NCBI GenBank assembly: GCA_025699025.1
Contig: JAILWJ010000002.1
Location: 1 to 64,000 of the forward strand
Direction: 5' to 3'
DNA length: 64,000 bases
Source of the DNA: Nitrosarchaeum sp.
Lineage (GTDB): Archaea; Thermoproteota; Nitrososphaeria; Nitrososphaerales; Nitrosopumilaceae
Of this stretch, positions 1-7,598 are shown one piece after another (the first letter of the stretch is position 1; each line of letters opens with the position of its first letter). The notes below the pieces were generated by a model. The model was not told the DNA's origin. It made no database searches and saw only the letters and a list, made by a program, of their open reading frames with translations. Made by a program: the position numbers and the translations under genes.

Positions 1-120
1 TGTAGAGTTGGTAAGGTCTGGGGATGTAGAGTTGGTAAGGTCTGGGGATGTAGAGTTGGTAAGGTCTGGGGATGTAGAGTTGGTAAGGTCTGGGGATGTA
101 GAGTTGGTAAGGTCTGGGGA
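1..120. repeat. Five perfect 24-bp tandem repeats (coding minisatellite)
   Basis: A 24-bp unit (TGTAGAGTTGGTAAGGTCTG followed by GGGA) is repeated five times without a mismatch at 1-120, followed by 9 bp of a sixth copy. The array is cut by the window edge, so its full length is unknown. The unit is a multiple of three, lies inside the minus-strand reading frame of the next feature and encodes the octapeptide SPDLTNST. Perfect identity between copies suggests recent expansion or continuing homogenisation. Confidence 0.97.
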
Positions 121-888
121 TGTAGAGTTTGAAAATGATTCCTGTGCAAAAGCTAGACCATAATAATTATTTGAAATTGATAATGGTGCAATAAACGCTG
201 AAGAAATTAACAACACAACAAAAGAAAAGCAAAGCTTGTGTTTTTCATCTCTCTGACTACTGAATATAGCTACTGAAACAAATCCCAGCATCACAAATGG
301 GATTAACAATGAGATTTGATCAGATTCAAAATCACTGTACAAATCAGAGAAATATACAACATTATCAAAACTTGCAAGATCGTTTCGATATACAGATGAT
401 ATGATAAGATTTTGAAGTAAAACATCATAGTTCAATTTAGATACATGATCATTGAATTGATGTAAGGAAATGAAATCGTCATATTCCAAATTAGATTTTT
501 TATCTTTTGGAGTAATCCTGTCAAGTATTGCAAGGTTTGTAAATGACGGTTTTGTTGTAATTACTGGATCAAGTTTTTTATCAAATGATTCAACTGCAAT
601 ATTCTCATGTAAATGAAGTGTTTTTGTCATTGCAATGTTTTCAATATGTGATGCATCATGGTTGAAATTTTGCTGAGCAGAGCTATCATTTGATTTTACG
701 GATATACTTTCATGTAATTTTATTTTATTATGTACTTCAGATGAGATGTTTGAAGTAATATTTTCTTGAAATGAAGTAAGTGTTAATTTTATCTCAGATG
801 AAGAATCAGCAAATGCAGTTGGACTAGAAACTAACGAAAGAATTACCAGCAGAGTAAAAATTTGAAAATAAGAGGTTTTGTTAATCAT
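1..888 (-). CDS. Secreted surface protein with octapeptide repeats (partial, C-terminus off window)
   Basis: An open minus-strand frame runs from ATG at 888 to the window edge (296 codons, no stop). The product begins with a signal peptide ending near residue 28 (hydrophobic stretch then AFADSS). About 170 mainly polar residues follow, with several HENI/HESI-like motifs, then two hydrophobic segments at roughly 200-215 and 225-245, the second ending in AFAQES. From about residue 254 the chain becomes SPDLTNST repeats. Each repeat contains N-S-T, an N-glycosylation sequon. A GAGGAG ribosome-binding site lies about 7 nt before the ATG, supporting this start. I infer an exported, possibly glycosylated envelope protein. 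No family is recognised and the remainder is missing. Confidence 0.8.
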   Translation of the reverse strand, partial: MINKTSYFQIFTLLVILSLVSSPTAFADSSSEIKLTLTSFQENITSNISSEVHNKIKLHESISVKSNDSSAQQNFNHDASHIENIAMTKTLHLHENIAVESFDKKLDPVITTKPSFTNLAILDRITPKDKKSNLEYDDFISLHQFNDHVSKLNYDVLLQNLIISSVYRNDLASFDNVVYFSDLYSDFESDQISLLIPFVMLGFVSVAIFSSQRDEKHKLCFSFVVLLISSAFIAPLSISNNYYGLAFAQESFSNSTSPDLTNSTSPDLTNSTSPDLTNSTSPDLTNSTSPDLTNST

Positions 889-895
889 TAGATAT

Positions 896-901
896 CTCCT
901 C
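896..901 (-). promoter_or_regulatory. Shine-Dalgarno GAGGAG before the repeat protein
   Basis: The minus strand reads GAGGAG a few bases before the ATG at 888. A strong ribosome-binding site is notable here because many genes in this window look leaderless. It implies a transcript with a 5' leader. Confidence 0.55.
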
Positions 902-1079
902 AAAAAAGATAGAGCATATTATCAAGTGAGAATTAATGAAAAATCGATCAAATGCAACATTGAAAATACAATATATCACAATGATACTAATTTGAATAAA
1001 TCAATAAGATACAAGGAAAATAAAGAAGATAGCATATTCCAAAGAGGAATTTTTGCTGCAGTATGGTGCCAATTTGGAG

Positions 1080-1871
1080 CTAGTGAAATAATGAAGAAAA
1101 AAGCTTGTTTTTAAATTGTAAAAAGAATATCGGGATAATCAATAAGAGAATAAAGAAAAAAGTTGTTGAGGAGAATTCTGGCAGTGATTTATCAGGTGAA
1201 ACAAGATTGCCCCAGTGTGCAGGTTGTAAAATTGAAATTGAGTTGGATTCAACTTTGTTGTCTGGCCAAACAATTTTGGAGTTGGTTTTTCCATCAAAGA
1301 CAGCAAGATGAAATCCATAGTTATTTGACCGTCCTAAAACTTCAAGAGGAATTTTAAATTCATATGAAACATGTGGGTGATTAGAGTATCGATCATTTTC
1401 ATCAGATAACCCACCAATTGCAATCAGATCATTATTGTTTGTGATTTTTTCAAAATTGCTTTGCGAGCCAAACGGTGAACCGCCTTGAAAAGTAATTGGA
1501 TTAGATCTTCCCAGAATGGACATGAAGCAATAATCATTTTTATCAGCTATTTTGGATTTTTCATTTTCAGTATCAAAACATAACATAGCATAATCTGCTC
1601 CTCTATCAAACGAATAATCGTTGACAAAGTCAATCAATGCATAAATAAATTCATCTTGATGTGCTATACGAAATTGAATAACAAAGTTTTCAACCTTAAC
1701 TTCTTCATGAGAAGAAGATTTCCATTCTTCCCAGAATGACCACTTGCCATCGAAATATACAGCATCCATAGAATTTGAAAAGGTTATAGGGATTAAACTT
1801 TCTGCAAAGACTACATTGATAGGTATTAGTAATAATATCAGAAAAGACACGTAAACAAATCTATATTTCAA
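1080..1871 (-). CDS. Secreted membrane-anchored protein, CBM9/DOMON-like domain
   Basis: About 263 residues from a TTG at 1871. I prefer this start because it gives a normal signal peptide (LKYR, a hydrophobic run, then VFAES). The frame stays open to a further TTG at 1958, which would add 29 residues. The exported part contains VYFDGKWSFWEEW and a body resembling the beta-sandwich carbohydrate/haem-binding CBM9-like domains of archaeal envelope proteins. The C-terminus has PEFSST, about 17 hydrophobic residues and a short basic tail, which resembles the PEF-type C-terminal sorting signals of thaumarchaeal surface proteins. It is probably extracellular and membrane-tethered. The ligand is unknown and the domain call rests on motif resemblance only. 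Confidence 0.65.
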   Translation of the reverse strand: MKYRFVYVSFLILLLIPINVVFAESLIPITFSNSMDAVYFDGKWSFWEEWKSSSHEEVKVENFVIQFRIAHQDEFIYALIDFVNDYSFDRGADYAMLCFDTENEKSKIADKNDYCFMSILGRSNPITFQGGSPFGSQSNFEKITNNNDLIAIGGLSDENDRYSNHPHVSYEFKIPLEVLGRSNNYGFHLAVFDGKTNSKIVWPDNKVESNSISILQPAHWGNLVSPDKSLPEFSSTTFFFILLLIIPIFFLQFKNKLFSSLFH

Positions 1872-1958
1872 TTTATGAATCGTAATTTTTCTTTGAATGT
1901 AAGTTTTGTGTTTAAAGATAAGATTTTCAAATTTAATGGTAATAACAAGTAATGACAA

Positions 1959-2402
1959 AAGTTAGATAAGATTAGGTGGAAAAATCAACATTAAGTAATT
2001 CATACGAAATCCAGAATTATCATAGACAAAACTAGCTAATTCAATAAGGAAATTAGATAAGAAATTTGGAATTTTAGAGAGTTTTGTGCTGACAAATATC
2101 TAACGTAGATTTACAATAATAGTATGACATGCATCATAATGCGATTACAACATAAGACTAGACTATAATTTCTTGAATGTGTTAATTAATCTGGCATTTA
2201 TTTATGTGACAGACGATGGGTTTTCTATTACGTATTGAATTCAAAATGCAGTCATGATTCTTGGATGCTATCTAAAACTTGGTCAATTAATTCTGCTCAA
2301 CCATTACAAACTTCATTATAGTTTGATAATATTTCCCTGCAAATATGAAATCTCTTAAAAATATCAAGCATTATTGACATGTTAAATTAAAAATAAAATA
2401 TT
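1959..2402. other. Intergenic region without recognised gene
   Basis: About 440 bp of AT-rich sequence between two minus-strand envelope genes. I see no convincing small ORF, structured-RNA signal or repeat. It presumably carries the promoter of the gene ending at 1080. Confidence 0.5.
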
Positions 2403-2425
2403 GGAACTAGTGACGACTAGTTTCC
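2403..2425 (-). terminator. Hairpin overlapping stop codon, then T-rich tract
   Basis: Read on the minus strand, GGAAACTAGT, CGTC and ACTAGTTCC form a stem of about nine pairs with one bulged A and a 4-nt loop. It is followed directly by a T-rich run (ATATTTTATTTTTAATTT). The stop codon of the gene ending at 2417 lies in the 5' arm. This is a plausible 3'-end signal, though archaeal termination mainly needs only the T-tract. Confidence 0.4.
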
Positions 2426-3010
2426 ATCAATGGTTACAGTCCATTCTACGGTGAGATCGTCAGTGGAACCCAATACAATTTCAGTGAATTGTTGGTATGC
2501 CAAAGCGTTTCCAGCACCTTGAGTGACTGAATTTCTAATGGCAGCCTCGTCGATGTTTGCATTAACATTGTTAAATGTTGCAGTCAAAACAGTTGAAGCA
2601 CCACCAGTACCAGTTGCATTAGTTAGTACTATTGAAGAGGCTGTTGCTGCAGCAGTCCAAGTAATTGGAAGTGGATCAGCATCAGCTTCGGCTGTACTTG
2701 AATCAGAGCCAGTACCGATATGGATGTGGTTATAGTTATCAGATAAAGTACATCCATTACCAGAAGTCAGTGTAAACAATTTTTCAGATATACAATTGTC
2801 TGCGGTATTTAGTACTACATTATCTGTTTGTATGTATTGTTTGATGTTGCCATTCTCATCGTGTGCTGTCAGTGTTAGGTGTCCTACCATAAAGGAACTG
2901 CTATCAAGAGTTGAAGCATCATTTGTTCCAAATGAATTTGAAATGCCAAATGCGCCCAGTCCTAGTGCGATTGCGGTTCCAAGAAATAGGATCCCAGTGT
3001 TTTTGTTCAT
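2417..3010 (-). CDS. Secreted thaumarchaeal protein of unknown function
   Basis: 197 residues from ATG at 3010. A longer frame to 3073 is unlikely because the signal peptide begins MNKNTGILFLGTAIALG. The mature part is rich in Thr, Ser, Ala and Asn and predicted mostly beta. It has one Cys pair about 12 residues apart (NCISEK...NGCTL) and a short NHIHIGTGSD motif. No transmembrane anchor is visible after the signal, so the protein is either released or held by other envelope components. A small membrane-anchored protein lies 69 bp upstream on the same strand, so the two may be co-transcribed. I do not recognise a family and assign no function. Confidence 0.7.
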   Translation of the reverse strand: MNKNTGILFLGTAIALGLGAFGISNSFGTNDASTLDSSSFMVGHLTLTAHDENGNIKQYIQTDNVVLNTADNCISEKLFTLTSGNGCTLSDNYNHIHIGTGSDSSTAEADADPLPITWTAAATASSIVLTNATGTGGASTVLTATFNNVNANIDEAAIRNSVTQGAGNALAYQQFTEIVLGSTDDLTVEWTVTIDGN

Positions 3011-3079
3011 ATGGTGATGAGTGATGGAAAGTAAATATAGATTATGGCAATTTGTGGTTTTTTTTGATTCCAAAAAGGA

Positions 3080-3277
3080 TCAAGGTTGTGATTCGGTGGT
3101 GATTCCGTCTTGCAGTTTAATGGTGAATTGCTTTCCTTCATCAGGTAATGCATCAGTTGAGAGCGATTCATCAGAATTGACGAGGGTATCATTTCCCCCA
3201 AGTGTATAGATACCTATAGAAATTCCAGCGATTATAATTATTGCAGCAGCAATTATTCCAAGATATTTGATATTCAA
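3080..3277 (-). CDS. Small single-span membrane protein
   Basis: 65 residues from a TTG start at 3277. Residues 5-28 form one hydrophobic segment (IIAAAIIIIAGISIGIYTLGG) preceded by a lysine, followed by a polar tail of about 37 residues ending GITTESQP. The orientation suggests an N-terminal anchor with the tail outside. It precedes the secreted protein at 2417-3010 on the same strand. No function can be read from it. Confidence 0.55.
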   Translation of the reverse strand: MNIKYLGIIAAAIIIIAGISIGIYTLGGNDTLVNSDESLSTDALPDEGKQFTIKLQDGITTESQP

Positions 3278-3371
3278 GTCAATCTAAAAGCAGATAAATT
3301 GAATATAAAGTTGATGAGTAAATCAGATAAATTTGAATTTAAGAAAAAGAAACACCTTCGTCCTACACAAT

Positions 3372-4022
3372 CTACTCAAAACTAGAAGTAGAGGATTGAG
3401 ACGAAAGTCCTGTTGGTGATGGTACAGATGGGAATTTGTCTCCTATCTGTTGCTCAGCTACTGCAGATGCTTCTTGGAGGATCTTTTCAGTTTCTTCGTT
3501 TGAAACATCAGACTCCATGCTAAATGAGTCTCCTGCAAGTGAATCCATCATTAGTCCATTGAGTGTCTGGGTCATGGTATTCAGTTCCGAGTCTGCTTCT
3601 GGCATGAATCTTCCTAGTGATGACTTCAATCCCTTCATTGTAGACATCGCCGGTCCAATCGCTACCATAGCGTCGCCAAGATCATGAATAGTCGTTAGTC
3701 GTAGTTGGACTTGTTCTAATGACATTCTCGCGTTGCCGAGCATCTTTGTAACTTTACGAATTTCAGCTAATTCGTTAGACAAAACTCTACTTGTGCTAGT
3801 ATCGTGTTGGCCCATTGCAGTCACGACTCGTTGAAAGAGTTGCGCATCTCTTTCGTGCAGTTTGTTTAACATAGAGTCCATCTTTGATATTTGGACTTGA
3901 AGTTTATTTACTGCAGTTTGGATTCGTGGTTTTAATGCACCTTGAGGCTTTACTGCTTCACGGAGTTTGCCAGTTACGCTTTGGGACTCTTGTCGAGCCC
4001 AAGTCTTATCGAAGTTTGGCAT
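3372..4022 (-). CDS. cdvB: ESCRT-III-like cell division protein, CdvB paralogue 1
   Basis: 216 residues from ATG at 4022. It belongs to the Snf7/CdvB family, which forms filaments at the division site of Cdv-type archaea. Helical features are clear: a basic N-terminal region (about 1-35), a long heptad-rich hairpin (about 36-110, VNKLQVQISKMDSMLNKL), further helices to about 150, and an acidic Ser-rich tail. A Pro motif near the end (FPSVPSPTG) could serve as a MIM-like site for the CdvC ATPase. It shares this architecture, including FPSVP, with the protein at 29110-29757. No CdvA or CdvC is seen in this window. The upstream region shares spaced blocks with the second copy. Confidence 0.9.
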   Translation of the reverse strand: MPNFDKTWARQESQSVTGKLREAVKPQGALKPRIQTAVNKLQVQISKMDSMLNKLHERDAQLFQRVVTAMGQHDTSTSRVLSNELAEIRKVTKMLGNARMSLEQVQLRLTTIHDLGDAMVAIGPAMSTMKGLKSSLGRFMPEADSELNTMTQTLNGLMMDSLAGDSFSMESDVSNEETEKILQEASAVAEQQIGDKFPSVPSPTGLSSQSSTSSFE

Positions 4023-4045
4023 GGTGGATGATTTAGAAATTTAGT

Positions 4046-4099
4046 CTTAATAGACGGTGTAAATTTAGATCAGTTTTTGAGCAAATTTAGCTAACAAAC
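4046..4099 (-). promoter_or_regulatory. Conserved upstream blocks of cdvB paralogue 1
   Basis: Three blocks recur at identical distances upstream of the second cdvB. GTTTGTTAGCTAAAT occupies 4099-4085, whose near edge is 63 nt from the first base of the start. ACACC lies at 4060-4056 (34 nt) and TTAAG at 4050-4046 (24 nt). The matching blocks are at 29834-29820, 29795-29791 and 29785-29781. The AT-rich stretch between the first two blocks probably holds the TATA box. The conserved spacing suggests a shared promoter and regulator. Confidence 0.6.
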
Positions 4100-4128
4100 T
4101 ATTATTCAGGATTTGCAGCAAAGTAGGT

Positions 4129-4890
4129 GTGGCAAGGATTGCAGTTTTTGATTCCGGGCTGGGCTCGCTGTCAATAATTCGTGAAATTCAAAAGATTGCA
4201 AAATCAGAGATTATCTATTTTGGGGATCAGAAAAACTTCCCATATGGCAAAAAATCAAAGGCAGAACTTGAAAAGATCATATGTTTGACAATCAAAACGC
4301 TCAGAGACAGGTTCTCACCTGACCTGATAGTTGTGGGCTCAAACACTCCTACATTGATGCTGGACATTCAAAAAGATATCATCGGTGTAAGACCACCCAT
4401 CAGAGAAGCAATAAAAATCTCCAAGACAAAAAATGTTGGGATATTGGGAACAAAGTCCGCAATTCAAAGCAGAGGCATGTCGAAATTTATCAAGGGATTG
4501 AATCTAGATTTAGAGAAAAACATACACAGAATAAATGGCTCTGATTTAGTAGAACTGGTAGAAACGGGAAAATTTCTAACATGCAGAGCACTTTGCTGCA
4601 GAATCATAAGAAATAGTTTGCAAGATATCATATCTGACAAAAACATTGACGTAATTACATTGTCCAGCACGCACTTACCGTTCCTAAGACCGTTGCTGGA
4701 AAAAGAATTTCCAGATGTGACATTTTTAGATCCGGCAAGATTGGTTGCAAAGAAAATTTACAAAAAAATCAAACATAAACAAAAAAGACAGAACAAATTA
4801 AGAATATACACATCAGGAAATGTCAGAAAATTTCAAAAAAACTTGTCCAGACTGGGAATAAAAAACAAGGTTAATTTTTTGTCGATCTAG
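4129..4890 (+). CDS. Asp/Glu racemase (MurI)-family protein lacking both catalytic cysteines
   Basis: 253 residues from GTG at 4129. The fold is recognisable from the start (VFDSGLGSLSIIRE, then IIYFGDQKNFPYGKKS), as in glutamate racemase. The two catalytic cysteines of the family normally lie in ACNTAS and LGCTH. Here those sites read GSNTPT (about residue 81) and LSSTH (about 184), so both are serine. A classical two-cysteine racemisation is therefore unlikely. Archaea make no peptidoglycan, so a repurposed enzyme or a different substrate is possible. The 3' end overlaps the convergent cbiF by 20 bp. The family assignment is firm and the activity unknown. Confidence 0.8.
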   Translation: MARIAVFDSGLGSLSIIREIQKIAKSEIIYFGDQKNFPYGKKSKAELEKIICLTIKTLRDRFSPDLIVVGSNTPTLMLDIQKDIIGVRPPIREAIKISKTKNVGILGTKSAIQSRGMSKFIKGLNLDLEKNIHRINGSDLVELVETGKFLTCRALCCRIIRNSLQDIISDKNIDVITLSSTHLPFLRPLLEKEFPDVTFLDPARLVAKKIYKKIKHKQKRQNKLRIYTSGNVRKFQKNLSRLGIKNKVNFLSI

Positions 4891-5647
4891 TCTTGGCTTT
4901 TCTGTATCCATGGCTGAATTCCTTGTCATACAACTTGGAATACTCGTATGATTTAGGTGCAATGACATTGCTAACTATGACAATTGCGGTTCTGGTAATT
5001 TTTTGATCCTGAACCTTTTTTACGATATCAGACAAAGTTCCCTTGATTATCTTTTGATCATCCCAGCTTGCTCTGTACACAACAGCCACGGGAGTTGTTT
5101 TTTTGTAGCCGCCTTGAATTGCTTCTTTGACAAGCTTGGATAGCAAATGAACGCTGAGATAAAAGATCAGAGTTGCCTGGTGTTTTGCAAGTTCAGAGAT
5201 TTGCTCGCGCTTTGGGACCTTTGTTCTGGATTCAGCACGTGTCACTATGATTGTCTGGGTTACGCCAGGCAGCGTCAGCTGAGTTCCAAGTGCGGCAGCT
5301 GAGGCCAAAAACGCAGTGATTCCAGGCACAACAACAGACTTTATCCCATTTTTTTCCAGGTTGTCAATCTGTTCTTTTATTGCGCCATAAATTGACGGAT
5401 CGCCATCATGCAACCTAACTACAAGCTTGTTGTTCTTTGCATTCTTGTACAGCAAATCAAAGATCTCCTCTCTTACCAATTTTGCAGCATCATACAGCTT
5501 GCCCTTTTTGCAGAGCTTCAAGATTGGCTCTGGAATAAGTGAGCCCGAATAGACGACAACATCAGCCTTTTGAATCAGCTTTTTTGCCTTGATTGTAATT
5601 AGTTCCGGATCGCCGGGACCGCATCCGACAAAAAATACGTCAGACAC
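4871..5647 (-). CDS. cbiF: Cobalt-precorrin-4 / precorrin-4 C11-methyltransferase
   Basis: 258 residues. This SAM-dependent uroporphyrin/corrin methyltransferase shows GCGPGDPELITIKAKK at the N-terminus, VVYSGSLIPEPIL about residue 32, RLHDGDPSIYGA about residue 78 and VVPGITAFLASAAALG about residue 107, which together match CbiF/CobM. It methylates C11 of the corrin ring during B12 synthesis in the cytoplasm. It follows cbiL with an 8-bp overlap, and cbiT lies further upstream on the same strand, so the three form a likely operon. CbiE is encoded separately at 58962. The basic C-terminal tail overlaps the end of the MurI-like gene on the other strand. Confidence 0.92.
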   Translation of the reverse strand: MSDVFFVGCGPGDPELITIKAKKLIQKADVVVYSGSLIPEPILKLCKKGKLYDAAKLVREEIFDLLYKNAKNNKLVVRLHDGDPSIYGAIKEQIDNLEKNGIKSVVVPGITAFLASAAALGTQLTLPGVTQTIIVTRAESRTKVPKREQISELAKHQATLIFYLSVHLLSKLVKEAIQGGYKKTTPVAVVYRASWDDQKIIKGTLSDIVKKVQDQKITRTAIVIVSNVIAPKSYEYSKLYDKEFSHGYRKAKTRSTKN

Positions 5648-6362
5648 GTTTTACCACCAAAATTGAAAAGTACTTTGTAGTCAATGTATCGTCATTGACC
5701 TCACCAAGCGTCATTCTTCTAATTATTTCGTTTTCTGTTCCAAGATCCTGCCCTATTGCAAATATCGAGTTGTCAGGAAATCCCGCTTCCTTTAGTACCT
5801 GAATCACCTGATCAAAGTACCTACCATCCTTTAGAAATATCATGGACTCGGAATTTTTTGCAATCTCTTTTACACTTGACAGGTCATAGCATGAGGGAAT
5901 GATTGAAACTTTTTCTGCGCCTTCGGCAATGCTTACGCCAACCTTTGATGCAAATGTAAACATTGAGACAATCCCTGGAATTACGCTGATTTTGATTTCC
6001 GGATGGTTCTCTGAGATGTCCCTGTGCATGTATATCCATGTGCTATACAAGAAAGGATCACCTACTGTAAGATATACGACATTTTTTCCAGACAAAACTT
6101 TTTCCGCCATAATTTTTGCATTCTTTTTCCAGGTTTCAGACAAAACGTCCTTGTCTTTGGTCATTGGAAAAATGAGTTTTACAATTTCCTGATTCTTTGA
6201 CTTATCAATTAATGAATCAACTACAGATAGTGCTATGCTGGGCCTGTCCTCTTTTGATGCAGGACACATTATGACATCGGCACTCTGTATTGCCTTTACT
6301 GCCTTGACTGTAAGAAGGTCAGGATCTCCAGGACCTACACCAATCCCTATCAATTCAGGCAT
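5640..6362 (-). CDS. cbiL: Precorrin-2 / cobalt-factor II C20-methyltransferase
   Basis: 240 residues. The corrin methyltransferase fold is shown by GIGVGPGDPDLLTVKAVKAI at the N-terminus, YLTVGDPFLYSTW about residue 97 and VIPGIVSMFTFASKVG about residue 127. These fit the CbiL/CobI group, which adds the C20 methyl group early in corrin synthesis using SAM. The gene lies between cbiT (35 bp upstream) and cbiF (overlapping 8 bp) on the minus strand, which supports translational coupling in a B12 operon. No cobalamin riboswitch was found upstream of the cluster. Confidence 0.92.
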   Translation of the reverse strand: MPELIGIGVGPGDPDLLTVKAVKAIQSADVIMCPASKEDRPSIALSVVDSLIDKSKNQEIVKLIFPMTKDKDVLSETWKKNAKIMAEKVLSGKNVVYLTVGDPFLYSTWIYMHRDISENHPEIKISVIPGIVSMFTFASKVGVSIAEGAEKVSIIPSCYDLSSVKEIAKNSESMIFLKDGRYFDQVIQVLKEAGFPDNSIFAIGQDLGTENEIIRRMTLGEVNDDTLTTKYFSILVVKRV

Positions 6363-6397
6363 AAAGCTATGCCTTTGTTCCCAATTAAAAATCTAGA

Positions 6398-6988
6398 TTA
6401 TGCTTTGGTTGCAGAAATTATGGTTACGGGATTTCTTGCAAGCATCATGGTTCCAGTTGAAGTTTTCCTGCTTTTTGAGATGGTTACCTGAGTGATATCA
6501 ACTGATTCAAAGGATAATTTATCCAAAGTTTGCAATACAGAGCATAACGTCTCAATCAAAATGATGCCAACCACAATTCTTCCGCCTGGTTTGAGCTTGT
6601 CTTGAGATAATTCAATTATTTCTTGTGTGTCTCCTCCTGTTCCTCCGATAAAGATTGCGTCTGCTTTTTCAAGATTTAGGATTTTTTCTTTTGCATTGCC
6701 TGATAGTATGGTGATGTTTGAGACGCCAAACTTTTCAATGTTTTTCTTTGTAAGTTCGATTGCATTGTCATCATAGTCAATTGCAATTACCTTGCCAGAC
6801 TTTTCTACTTGAAGTGCGGCCTCTATTGAAACAGACCCGCTACCACAACCAATATCATAAACTGTTTGTCCAGGCGACAGACGTGCCTTGCTTAGCTGTA
6901 TTACACGTACCTCTTCTTTTGTGATTGGTACCTTGTCAGTGCGCTCAAAAAGCTCGTCAGGTATTCCAGGAGTTTTAAAGTTCCACAT
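6398..6988 (-). CDS. cbiT: Cobalt-precorrin-6B C15-methyltransferase (decarboxylating)
   Basis: 196 residues, a Rossmann-type SAM methyltransferase. The SAM motif VYDIGCGSGSVSIEAAL lies near residue 43, and VIAIDYDD follows as motif II. ITKEEVRVIQLSKARLSPGQ before motif I and FIGGTGGD near residue 112 are typical of CbiT. The enzyme methylates C15 and decarboxylates the C12 acetate side chain. CbiE, which handles C5, is usually its fused or neighbouring partner but is here 52 kb away at 58962. It is the first corrin gene of the minus-strand cluster, 17 bp after the membrane protein at 7006-7494. Confidence 0.92.
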   Translation of the reverse strand: MWNFKTPGIPDELFERTDKVPITKEEVRVIQLSKARLSPGQTVYDIGCGSGSVSIEAALQVEKSGKVIAIDYDDNAIELTKKNIEKFGVSNITILSGNAKEKILNLEKADAIFIGGTGGDTQEIIELSQDKLKPGGRIVVGIILIETLCSVLQTLDKLSFESVDITQVTISKSRKTSTGTMMLARNPVTIISATKA

Positions 6989-7005
6989 TGCTATTCACTT
7001 TGCAA

Positions 7006-7494
7006 TTATCTGACTTGGGATACAATATCAGTTGCAACCTTGCTTCCATGTACTATGGTGTTTGTTAGAATCCACATGAACAGATAGATGAAAATGTAAC
7101 TTCCTATTCCCTGTGTAACTATTTTTTTTCTGTCAGAAGAGGGCAATTGCATCTTCATTCCTTTTGCAATTACTATAGTTATGATAAACACGATTATCAT
7201 GAATCCAATTGAGGTCCAGCGTTTCTCTTCCATGTCTGCAATGTCATTAAAGAGAAATGTGGCGGCGGTTCCTGCCAATACTGCAAAACCCACACGTAAC
7301 CAGAACAATTTGTTTAGTTTTTTGTCTTTTTCACTCTTTTCAGCCTGGTTCACGTTAGGCTCTGATGAGTTCTCAGAATCCTTTGACTCTACAGGTTCGG
7401 TCTCTGGAATGTCTTTTTGTTCATCAGGTGACACTTTTTTAGAGTCATCAGGTCCAGGTGTAGGTGGAGATTTTTTCTTTTTGAATTTTGCCAA
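7006..7494 (-). CDS. Membrane protein with charged disordered N-terminus
   Basis: 162 residues. Residues 1-62 are a Lys/Pro/Glu/Ser-rich, probably disordered cytoplasmic tail. Three hydrophobic segments follow at about 66-85 (LRVGFAVLAGTAATFLF), 93-113 (SIGFMIIVFIITIVIAKGM) and 130-150 (GIGSYIFIYLFMWILTN). The three-helix pattern with a long polar tail vaguely recalls the EMC6-like insertase components of archaea, but I see no diagnostic motif and do not assign it. It is encoded 17 bp upstream of cbiT on the same strand, so co-transcription with the corrin genes is likely. Confidence 0.6.
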   Translation of the reverse strand: MAKFKKKKSPPTPGPDDSKKVSPDEQKDIPETEPVESKDSENSSEPNVNQAEKSEKDKKLNKLFWLRVGFAVLAGTAATFLFNDIADMEEKRWTSIGFMIIVFIITIVIAKGMKMQLPSSDRKKIVTQGIGSYIFIYLFMWILTNTIVHGSKVATDIVSQVR

Positions 7495-7598
7495 GTGAAT
7501 TTCTAGCGTGACTCAATCAAGCCTCGTTTAAAATCTTTGGTCATTATCTGAGCCACAGATATAGCAAGAGTATAATTTAGTCACGGAAAATCTTGGTT

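Noticed and set aside
1-120. CRISPR-like direct repeats
   Set aside because: The 24-bp units are contiguous without spacers, in frame and coding, so this is a protein repeat.
878-1357. Several short plus-strand frames around 878-1357
   Set aside because: They lie opposite the start of the repeat-protein gene and the end of the 1080-1871 gene, with no family traits.
6989-7598. Cobalamin riboswitch upstream of the cbi genes
   Set aside because: No conserved B12-box-like sequence or suitable structure was seen upstream of the cluster.
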